Below, piece after piece: positions 57,795 to 64,000 of a stretch of DNA of 64,000 nt (its first letter is position 1; each line of letters opens with the position of its first letter). A model generated the notes under the pieces. It did no database searches. It was not told the origin of the DNA and saw nothing but the letters and a program-made list of their open reading frames with translations. Location: NCBI RefSeq assembly GCF_040645615.1, contig NZ_JBEYYO010000001.1, forward strand, positions 186,001 through 250,000. The letters run 5' to 3'. The position numbers and the translations under genes are program-made. The stretch comes from Glycomyces sp040645615. GTDB lineage: Bacteria > Actinomycetota > Actinomycetes > Mycobacteriales > Micromonosporaceae.

Positions 57795-59193
57795 AGCCGA
57801 TCTTCTCGCCGACCTCCCACGGGATCGCGACCATCGCGAAGTCCTCGTAGTCGACCTCGGCGCTGGCGACCCCGAAGTACGTCATCATCTCCACTTCGCG
57901 CAGCCGGTCACCGCCCACGTGGTACCGGTACGCGGACTCGCCCGCCGCGGCGTCGGCGTCACCGGCCACCGGGTACTCGACCACGTACACCGGCTCCTCG
58001 TCGTTCCCGTCCACGCGCAGCAGCGTGCCCTGCTCCAGGATCGCCGCCTCGTCGTCGGCCTCCTCGGCGCTCATCTCCAGCAGCCGGTACGCGAGCGTCT
58101 CGACCGACCCGAAGCTCTCCGAGGCGTCCTCGTCGGTGAGCGCGTGCGTTTCCCAGCCCTCCGTGGGCGGCACCTCGGGCAACTCGTCCGAATCGGCCTC
58201 GCGCACCGCGAACCCGCCCGGCCGCGCCAGCAGCAGCCGCTGCCCGGCCGCGTCCGTGACGTGCAGGTACGCCGTCATCGTGCGCCAGTCGACCGACCCG
58301 AACGCCGTGGCCACCCCGCCGTCCTCACCGGGCACCGCCAGCTCGACCTCGGCGGTCTGCGACCAGTTCTCGGCCCGCACCTGCGCCAACGTCCCGGCCA
58401 GGTCCTCGTCCACCGGCACCGGGTCGATCGCGGGCCCGCCGAGCACGTCGATCGGCACCAGCTCGGTAGCGTCGAACTTCGCCTCGCGCAGGAAGTCCGC
58501 CGCCGACAGGCTCTCCGCACCCGTGTTGACCTGGAACCGCCGCAGGTCACCCTGCTCGTCCAGCGAATACAGCGCCTCCGGGGTCGGACCGGTCTGACCC
58601 TCGGCCTCGACCATGATCGGGGCCCGGAACGAGTCCACCGGCTCGCCGTCGATGACCCCCTCCTCGCGCCACGTGGCCTTCTCGGCCAGCACCGCCGGGT
58701 CGTCGGCGGTGTCCGCCGTCAGGGTGAACAGCGAGGACGCGAGGATGTCGAACGCGGTGTCCAGCGGGGTGGCCGCGCCCGAGAGCATCTGCCGCGTGGT
58801 CCAGTCCCCTTCGGGGACCGTGACGTCGCCGAACGCCAGCTCGTCGTCGGCGTGCGAGGCCACCAGGCCCGGTATGGCCTGGACCAGGCGGTGCCCCTCG
58901 CCGTCGGGCACCCGCGCGTACAGCATCGGGGCCCGCCAGTCGAGGTAGGCGTCGACGGTGACCTGCTCGCCGTCGACCGGCAGGCTCATGCGCAGCGCGA
59001 CCGGGTCGGCGCCGGCGTTGCGGTGGCGCATCCCGGCCAGCAGCGCGGCCTCCTCCTCGCTGACGGGTCGCTCGGCCCCGGGGCGGTCCGCGCCGCACGA
59101 GACCGCGAACCACCCGGCCAGGGCGATCGCGACGATGATGGCCATGACCCACATGAGGGCCGATTTCCCGGAGATTGAGGTAGTGGAGCTCAC
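57793..59193 (-). CDS. Exported protein of unknown function, possible lipoprotein
   Basis: A 466-residue protein with one N-terminal hydrophobic stretch (KSALMWVMAIIVAIALAGWFAVSCG). The Cys could be lipidated, but the lipobox AVSC is weak. The mature part is acidic (many Asp/Glu) and consists of two similar halves, about 45-250 and 270-460, each with an A-Y-L-x-V/L beta pattern (VDAYLDWRAPMLYARV, MTAYLHVTDAAGQRLLL). I recognise no family. The GTG at 59193 keeps the signal N-terminal. Divergent from uvrB. Confidence 0.72.
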   Translation of the reverse strand: MSSTTSISGKSALMWVMAIIVAIALAGWFAVSCGADRPGAERPVSEEEAALLAGMRHRNAGADPVALRMSLPVDGEQVTVDAYLDWRAPMLYARVPDGEGHRLVQAIPGLVASHADDELAFGDVTVPEGDWTTRQMLSGAATPLDTAFDILASSLFTLTADTADDPAVLAEKATWREEGVIDGEPVDSFRAPIMVEAEGQTGPTPEALYSLDEQGDLRRFQVNTGAESLSAADFLREAKFDATELVPIDVLGGPAIDPVPVDEDLAGTLAQVRAENWSQTAEVELAVPGEDGGVATAFGSVDWRTMTAYLHVTDAAGQRLLLARPGGFAVREADSDELPEVPPTEGWETHALTDEDASESFGSVETLAYRLLEMSAEEADDEAAILEQGTLLRVDGNDEEPVYVVEYPVAGDADAAAGESAYRYHVGGDRLREVEMMTYFGVASAEVDYEDFAMVAIPWEVGEKIG

Positions 59194-59258
59194 GAGGGTC
59201 AAACGAGTCGGCGCCCGAAAAGTCACCGCCGCCGCCGGGCCATGTCGTACCCCAGAGC

Positions 59259-59264
59259 TACGGT
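59259..59264 (+). promoter_or_regulatory. Leaderless -10 box of uvrB
   Basis: TACGGT lies 6 nt before the GTG at 59271. No Shine-Dalgarno (AGGGCC directly abuts). No LexA-type box is visible. Confidence 0.45.
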
Positions 59265-59270
59265 AGGGCC

Positions 59271-61325
59271 GTGGCATTCGATATTCCCCGCGCCGAGGGG
59301 CGCTTTGAGGTCGTCAGCGAGTACCGGCCGTCGGGCGACCAGCCCACGGCGATCAAGGACCTGACCGAGCGCATCGGCCGTGACGAGCGCGACGTGGTGC
59401 TGCTCGGCGCCACCGGCACCGGCAAGTCCGCCACCTCCGCGTGGCTCATCGAGCAGCTCCAGCGCCCCGCGCTGGTGATGGCCCACAACAAGACCCTCGC
59501 GGCGCAGCTGGCCAAGGAGTTCCGCGAGCTGCTGCCCAACAACGCGGTCGAGTACTACGTCTCCTACTACGACTACTACCAGCCCGAGGCCTACGTGGCC
59601 CAGACCGATACGTACATCGAGAAGGACGCCTCGATCAACGAGGAGGTCGAGCGGCTGCGCCACCGCGCCACGTACTCGCTGCTCACCCGCCGCGACGTGG
59701 TCGTGGTCGCCACCGTCTCGGCCATCTACGGGCTCGCCACGCCCGCCGAATACCTCGAGCAGGCCACCGAGGTCGCCGTGGGCCAGGAGTGGGACCGCGA
59801 CAAGCTGCTGCGCCGCCTCGTGGACGTCCAGTACAGCCGCAACGACATCGCCTTCACCCGCGGCACCTTCCGGGTCCGCGGCGACACGATCGAGATCATC
59901 CCGGCCTACGAGGAGCTGGCGATCCGCATCGAGATGTTCGGCGACGAGATCGACCGGCTCTACTACCTGCACCCGATCACCGGCGACGTGATCCGCGAGG
60001 TCGACCGGGTGCTCATCTTCCCCGGCTCGCACTACGCCACCGGCAACGAGCGCATGACCCGCGCGATCGCCACCATCGAGGCCGAGCTGGAGGAGCGCCT
60101 CGCCGAGCTGGAGTCCCAGGGGAAGCTCCTGGAGGCCCAGCGCCTGCGCATGCGCACCGTGTTCGACCTGGAGAACATGAAGCAGACCGGCACCTGCAAC
60201 GGCATCGAGAACTACTCGCGCCACATCGACGGCCGCGCCCCGGGCACTCCGCCGCACACGCTGCTGGACTACTTCCCCTCCGACTTCGTCACGATCCTCG
60301 ACGAGTCGCACCAGACCGTGCCGCAGATCGGGGCGATGTCCGAGGGCGACGCCTCGCGCAAGCGCAACCTGGTCGACCACGGGTTCCGCCTGCCCAGCGC
60401 CCAGGACAACCGGCCGCTGCGCTTCGACGAGTTCCGCGAGAGGGTGGGCCAGACCGTGTACCTCTCGGCCACGCCCGGCAAGTGGGAGCTCGCGCAGTCC
60501 GGCGGCCAGTTCGTCGAGCAGGTCATCCGCCCCACCGGCCTGGTCGACCCGCACGTGGAGATCCGGCCCACCAAGGGCCAGATCGACGACCTCATGCACG
60601 AGATCCGCGAGCGGGCCGCCAAGGACGAGCGGGTCCTGGTCACCACCCTCACCAAGAAGATGGCCGAGGACCTCACCGACTACTTCCTCGACAACGGCAT
60701 CCGGGTCCGCTACCTGCACTCCGAGGTCGAGACGCTGCGCCGCGTGGAGCTGCTCGGCGAACTGCGCCGCGGCGACTACGACGTGCTCGTGGGCATCAAC
60801 CTGCTCCGCGAGGGCCTCGACCTGCCCGAGGTCTCGCTCGTGGCGATCCTCGACGCCGACAAGGAGGGCTTCCTGCGCTCGGCGACCTCGCTGATCCAGA
60901 CGATCGGCCGCGCGGCCCGCAACGTGTCGGGCACGGTGCTCATGTACGCCGACAACGTCACCGACTCGATGAAGGCCGCGCTGGACGAGACCGACCGCCG
61001 CCGCGAGAAGCAGGTGGCCTACAACCAGGCCAACGGCATCGACCCGCAGCCGCTGCGCAAGCGCATCGGCGACATCATGGAGGACCTGTACGACTCGGCG
61101 GCCGAGACCGCGAAGCTCGTGGAATCCGAGCGACCGGCGCGCGGCAAGTCCAAGGACGCCAAGGGCGCGGGCAAGGTCCGCTCCGAGATCCTCCAGCAAA
61201 TCGACGACCGCAACGAGCAGATGCTCGCCGCCGCAAGGGAACTCCGCTTCGAACTGGCCGCGGCCTACCGCGACGAGATCGCCGACCTCAAGCGCGAGTT
61301 GCGCGACATCGACCAGGTCACGTAG
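59271..61325 (+). CDS. uvrB: UvrABC system protein B
   Basis: A 684-residue nucleotide-excision repair subunit that loads on damaged DNA with UvrA and recruits UvrC. Walker A is LLGATGTGKSATSAWL (Ser/Thr position altered as usual), the beta-hairpin motif is VEYYVSYYDYYQPEAYV, the helicase motifs include LRREGLDLPEVSLV-type LLREGLDLPEVSLVAIL and SLIQTIGRAARNVSG. The C-terminal UVR domain is near residues 640-680. Length and order are standard. Start GTG with leaderless -10. Confidence 0.97.
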   Translation: MAFDIPRAEGRFEVVSEYRPSGDQPTAIKDLTERIGRDERDVVLLGATGTGKSATSAWLIEQLQRPALVMAHNKTLAAQLAKEFRELLPNNAVEYYVSYYDYYQPEAYVAQTDTYIEKDASINEEVERLRHRATYSLLTRRDVVVVATVSAIYGLATPAEYLEQATEVAVGQEWDRDKLLRRLVDVQYSRNDIAFTRGTFRVRGDTIEIIPAYEELAIRIEMFGDEIDRLYYLHPITGDVIREVDRVLIFPGSHYATGNERMTRAIATIEAELEERLAELESQGKLLEAQRLRMRTVFDLENMKQTGTCNGIENYSRHIDGRAPGTPPHTLLDYFPSDFVTILDESHQTVPQIGAMSEGDASRKRNLVDHGFRLPSAQDNRPLRFDEFRERVGQTVYLSATPGKWELAQSGGQFVEQVIRPTGLVDPHVEIRPTKGQIDDLMHEIRERAAKDERVLVTTLTKKMAEDLTDYFLDNGIRVRYLHSEVETLRRVELLGELRRGDYDVLVGINLLREGLDLPEVSLVAILDADKEGFLRSATSLIQTIGRAARNVSGTVLMYADNVTDSMKAALDETDRRREKQVAYNQANGIDPQPLRKRIGDIMEDLYDSAAETAKLVESERPARGKSKDAKGAGKVRSEILQQIDDRNEQMLAAARELRFELAAAYRDEIADLKRELRDIDQVT

Positions 61326-61365
61326 GGGTTCACCGCGGCCCAGGCTCGGCGGTACCGGGGCCGCG

Positions 61366-61656
61366 CTAGTCCACGTCCTCGAAGTGCTCCACGAACGGGG
61401 GCTCGCTGAAGTGCGGGCCGATCGCCTCGCGCCACTTGGGGAACCGGTCGGTCTCGCGGAAGCCCTGCTCGTGGGCCTCGACGGAGTCCCATTCGATCAC
61501 GAGCACGAAGCGGCTCGGGTTCTCCACGCCCTGGGTCATGCGCATCGAACGCAGCCCGGGGGAGACCCGCACGAACTCGCGGGCGGAGCGGTACGCCTCC
61601 TTGAAGGCCTCTTCCTGCCCGGGGGTGATCTTGATTTCAGCGACTTCGAGAACCAT
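61366..61656 (-). CDS. ABM (antibiotic biosynthesis monooxygenase) family protein
   Basis: A 96-residue dimeric alpha/beta barrel ferredoxin-like protein: VLEVAEIKITPGQEEAFKEAYRSAREFV, GVENPSRFVLVIEWDSVEAHEQGFRET. Members are cofactor-less monooxygenases, heme oxygenases, or unknown. No cofactor can be assigned. Short gene after uvrB, convergent with it. Confidence 0.85.
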   Translation of the reverse strand: MVLEVAEIKITPGQEEAFKEAYRSAREFVRVSPGLRSMRMTQGVENPSRFVLVIEWDSVEAHEQGFRETDRFPKWREAIGPHFSEPPFVEHFEDVD

Positions 61657-61783
61657 GCGGCGAGCCTGTCACAATGGAAGACGGCCTCGATGCACCTGCC
61701 GTGACCTCGAGAGTGATGTCACATATCAGACGGATGACAAGTCGGATTCTGGCAGGCAGAATTAGACGGTCTGTTCAGAATCA

Positions 61784-61893
61784 GGTAGATGGGGAGTATC
61801 CCGCAGCGTCCAGCGCTGTTAGCGTCGTCGTCAATGCACGGAACCGTGATCGGTCCCCGGTGACGCTGGTCCGAGAGGATCGGGAGAGACCAT
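61784..61893 (+). promoter_or_regulatory. yybP-ykoY (manganese) riboswitch candidate
   Basis: The conserved elements of the yybP-ykoY aptamer appear in order: GGGGAGTA (61791-61798), CGTC-AA near 61828, CCCCGG near 61855, and GAGACC-like AGAGACC (61885-61891). ATGG (61789-61792) and CCAT (61890-61893) can form P1. This element senses Mn2+ and typically precedes TerC/Alx and MntP genes; here it precedes terC. The GTG start at 61894 directly follows P1, so translation control is plausible. Confidence 0.75.
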
Positions 61894-62970
61894 GTGACCC
61901 TTCGAAGCAAGGAAGGCAACACATTGGAACTCCCGGCCTGGGCTTGGGTGCTGACCATGGCGGGACTCGCCTCCGTGGTCGTGTTCGACCTCATCATGGC
62001 GGTCCGCAACCCCCACAAACTCTCCACCAAGGAGTCGGCCACCTGGGCCGGCGTCTACGTCGGCGCGGCATTGGCGTTCGGCGCGCTCATCTTCGTCACC
62101 GAAGGGCCCACGTTCGGCGGGCAGTTCTACGCCGGCTACCTCACCGAGCTGGCGCTCTCGGTGGACAACCTCTTCGTGTTCCTCCTGATCATCCAGGCGT
62201 TCCGCGTCCCCGACAAGCTCCAGTCGCGGGTGCTGCTGGTCGGCATCGTGCTGTCGATCGTGCTGCGCGGCGGGTTCATCGCGGTCGGCTCGGTGCTCAT
62301 CGAGCGCTTCAGCTGGGTCTTCCTCATCTTCGGCGCGATCCTCATCTGGACCGCGTGGGGCCAGCTGCGTGAGAAGGGCGGCCCGGGCGAGGAGGTGCCG
62401 CAGAACGGCTTCATGCGCTTCGCCGAGTCGAGGCTGCGTGTGGCCCCCGACTACGACGGCGGACGCCTGACCACCCGCATCGACGGCGTCAAGTTCGTGA
62501 CCCCGCTGCTGCTGGCGATGCTCGCGATCGGCTCGACCGACATCCTGTTCGCACTGGACTCGATCCCGGCGATCTTCGGCCTGACGCAGGAGCCGTACCT
62601 GGTCTTCACCGCCACGATCTTCGCCCTGATGGGCCTGCGGCAGCTGTACTTCCTGCTGGCGGCCCTGCTGAAGTCGCTGCGGTTCCTCTCGCTGGGCCTG
62701 GCCGCGATCCTCGGCTGGATCGGGGTCAAGCTCGTGCTGCACGGCCTGCACGAGAACCAGCTGCCGTTCATCAACGGCGGCGAGCACATCGAGTCGATCC
62801 CCGAGATCCCCACGCCGCTCTCGCTGGGCGTCATCGCCGGCGTGCTCACCGCGGTGATCGTCACCAACGGGATCCTCCTGCGCCGCGACGGCAAGACCTG
62901 GCGCGAGCTCTTCGCCGAGGCCGAGAAGGAGCAGCACGTCCCGGCCAGCACCGGAGCCGACAAGCTCTAG
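61894..62970 (+). CDS. TerC family integral membrane protein
   Basis: A 358-residue protein with about nine membrane helices. TerC features: LELPAWAWVLTMAGLASVVVFDLIMAV, ELALSVDNLFVFLLIIQAF (helix with conserved Asp-Asn) and LFALDSIPAIFGLTQEPYLVFTATIFALMGLRQLYFLL with the second acidic pair. In E. coli Alx and relatives export Mn2+, which the upstream riboswitch supports. Start is ambiguous: GTG 61894 follows GGGAGA; TTG 61924 has AAGGAAGG 7 nt upstream. Not part of a tellurite cluster. Confidence 0.92.
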   Translation: MTLRSKEGNTLELPAWAWVLTMAGLASVVVFDLIMAVRNPHKLSTKESATWAGVYVGAALAFGALIFVTEGPTFGGQFYAGYLTELALSVDNLFVFLLIIQAFRVPDKLQSRVLLVGIVLSIVLRGGFIAVGSVLIERFSWVFLIFGAILIWTAWGQLREKGGPGEEVPQNGFMRFAESRLRVAPDYDGGRLTTRIDGVKFVTPLLLAMLAIGSTDILFALDSIPAIFGLTQEPYLVFTATIFALMGLRQLYFLLAALLKSLRFLSLGLAAILGWIGVKLVLHGLHENQLPFINGGEHIESIPEIPTPLSLGVIAGVLTAVIVTNGILLRRDGKTWRELFAEAEKEQHVPASTGADKL

Positions 62971-62980
62971 ACCACGAGAA

Positions 62981-63010
62981 ACGGCCCGCCCCTGGTGAGG
63001 GGCGGGCCGT
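62981..63010. terminator. Bidirectional hairpin terminator
   Basis: ACGGCCCGCCCCT (62981-62993) and AGGGGCGGGCCGT (62998-63010), 13-bp perfect stem, GGTG loop, between convergent TerC and NlpC/P60-like genes. Confidence 0.75.
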
Positions 63011-63020
63011 CTTCGCGTCG

Positions 63021-63956
63021 CTAGGCCTTGAGGGTGATCCTCCGGCAGGTCTTGATCCTGGCCAGTTCGGAGTCCTTGATCGGCTCGACCACGACCTTGC
63101 CGTACACCGCCGAGGACAGGATCACCTCGGGCAGGTCGCTCTGGCTGCGTTCGGCCAGGATCGCGGGCGTGCGCGGGTCGCCGCCGTGGTCGAGGAACAC
63201 CAGGTCGCCCGGGTGCAGCTGGTCGAACTCGACGGCCTCGCCCGCCTCGACGAGCGCGTCGCCGAAGCGCGGCACGTCGATCCCCAACTGGCGGTAGACG
63301 ATCCAGATCAGCCCGGCCGCGTCGAGCCCGTAGGCGCTGACGCCGCCGTGCAGGTACGGGATCTCCAGGAGCTGGTGGGCGAGCTTGACCGCGTCGAGTC
63401 CGGCGGCGATGAGCGCCGTGGACGGGGTGCCCGGTTCGGTGGCGGGCTCGGCTGCCAGGTCGCGCTGGGGGACCCAGCCGGGCTGGCGCGGCCCGGGCAG
63501 GGCCACGGGGACCCAGCCCCGGTAGGGCTTGCCGACCACGCGCAGGCGCGTGCCGAGCGTGACCCCCGGGATCGACACGTCGCCGCCGGGTTCGTCGCGC
63601 ACGGCCGTCGCCGTGGCGCTCACCAGGTGCTCGGCGCCGCTGTTGTCGCTCTCGGCCGGGTGCGCGAGCTGGTCGACCGGCAGCCAGCCCCCGGTCTGCT
63701 GCGCGGGGCAGCGGACCTCGGCCCAGCCGTCTTCGATCTTGTCGACCTCGACGCGGGTGCCGAGGAGGCATTGGGTCCGCACGCGTCCTTTGAGGCCGTT
63801 CGCGCGGGTGTCGTTGGTGAGCCGGGCGACCCATTCGCGGATGGCGGAGGGGGAGCCCAGCGCGAGGCGGTCCTCGGGGCCCGGGGCGGAGGGCTGGGCC
63901 CAGAGGGTCGCGACGGCGACGGCGATCAACGCCGGCTGTCCAGGTGCGATCGGCAC
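63021..63956 (-). CDS. NlpC/P60-like protein with SH3-like repeats, catalytic Cys replaced
   Basis: A 311-residue protein. About residues 30-190 have two SH3-like segments (WAEVRCPAQQTGGWLPVDQLAHP; LGTRLRVVGKPYRGWVPVALP), and 200-300 an NlpC/P60-type fold: PYLHGGVSAYGLDAAGLIWIVYRQLGIDVPR and HPGDLVFLDHGG. The active DCSG of the family reads DAAG and the following His site is PAIL, so peptidase activity seems lost. The N-terminus is hydrophobic but not a clear signal. The gene starts at GTG 63956 and lies at the window edge. Confidence 0.8.
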   Translation of the reverse strand: MPIAPGQPALIAVAVATLWAQPSAPGPEDRLALGSPSAIREWVARLTNDTRANGLKGRVRTQCLLGTRVEVDKIEDGWAEVRCPAQQTGGWLPVDQLAHPAESDNSGAEHLVSATATAVRDEPGGDVSIPGVTLGTRLRVVGKPYRGWVPVALPGPRQPGWVPQRDLAAEPATEPGTPSTALIAAGLDAVKLAHQLLEIPYLHGGVSAYGLDAAGLIWIVYRQLGIDVPRFGDALVEAGEAVEFDQLHPGDLVFLDHGGDPRTPAILAERSQSDLPEVILSSAVYGKVVVEPIKDSELARIKTCRRITLKA

Positions 63957-64000
63957 GGTTGATTCTCTCCGGATGGTTCGGGCGGTTCGTCATTCGCAAC

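Noticed and set aside
61894..62970. Tellurite-resistance operon
   Set aside because: Only TerC is present; the riboswitch points to manganese, and no other ter gene is nearby.
1..64000. CRISPR arrays, insertion sequences, prophage or integrase genes
   Set aside because: No direct-repeat array, transposase or phage-type protein is seen in any frame.

Overview
The window is a 64-kb piece of a high-GC actinobacterial chromosome. This rests on the GC-rich third positions, frequent GTG starts, TANNNT boxes 6-7 nt before start codons (leaderless transcription), and a core gene order pyk-tesB ... tRNA-pdtaR-polA-rpsA-coaE-uvrB also known from mycobacteria and other Actinobacteria. Family-level placement is not possible by eye. 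There is no transposase, integrase, phage gene or CRISPR array.

Layout. 1-2.4 kb: pyruvate kinase and acyl-CoA thioesterase. 2.5-14.3 kb: surface and secreted functions (acyltransferase-SGNH, sulfotransferase, lipoprotein, two tandem SGNH hydrolases), a DMT transporter, a RecQ-like helicase with a phosphoribosyltransferase-like tail, and an alkyltransferase-like protein. 14.3-17.5 kb: TPP riboswitch driving a YkoEDC-type ECF transporter. 17.5-26.7 kb: MBL hydrolase, a heterodimeric ABC exporter with a divergent TetR regulator, VOC protein, secreted intradiol dioxygenase, methyltransferase, GNAT and Tag glycosylase. 26.7-33.7 kb: secreted carboxylesterase, a very large secreted phosphodiester glycosidase/metallophosphoesterase and a GH127 arabinofuranosidase behind a LacI-type palindrome. 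33.8-36.6 kb: inositol monophosphatase-like protein and an HxlR/MFS pair. 36.6-40.3 kb: a cluster with an NAD theme (KptA, membrane protein, NAD-kinase-like protein, SPFH protein) divergent from a Nudix-wHTH regulator of NrtR type. 40.4-46.3 kb: MFS and SARP/AfsR regulator, then MarR and an FMN reductase-GNAT fusion. 46.3-48.6 kb: a zinc-starvation regulon in which cysteine-poor L28, L33 and S14 run divergently from a degenerate COG0523 protein and L31 across one Zur box. 48.6-51.1 kb: small genes and an odd tRNA with a CAA anticodon. 51.2-64 kb: the housekeeping block pdtaR, polA, rpsA, coaE and uvrB, a lipoprotein, then a yybP-ykoY-type (manganese) riboswitch ahead of a TerC protein and an NlpC/P60-like protein without its catalytic cysteine.

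How the genes work together. Several self-contained regulatory circuits can be read directly from DNA: TPP riboswitch to thiamine-precursor uptake; Zur box to zinc-sparing ribosomal proteins; yybP-ykoY element to TerC; Nudix regulator with a near 10-bp inverted repeat to the SPFH/NAD-kinase operon; and TetR, HxlR and MarR genes each divergent from their probable targets. Most convergent gene pairs are separated by near-perfect 12- to 17-bp hairpins without strong U-tracts, typical bidirectional actinobacterial terminators. The least familiar unit is the NAD-themed SPFH/NAD-kinase-like/membrane/KptA group. No stretch above 300 bases lacks a gene or regulatory element.
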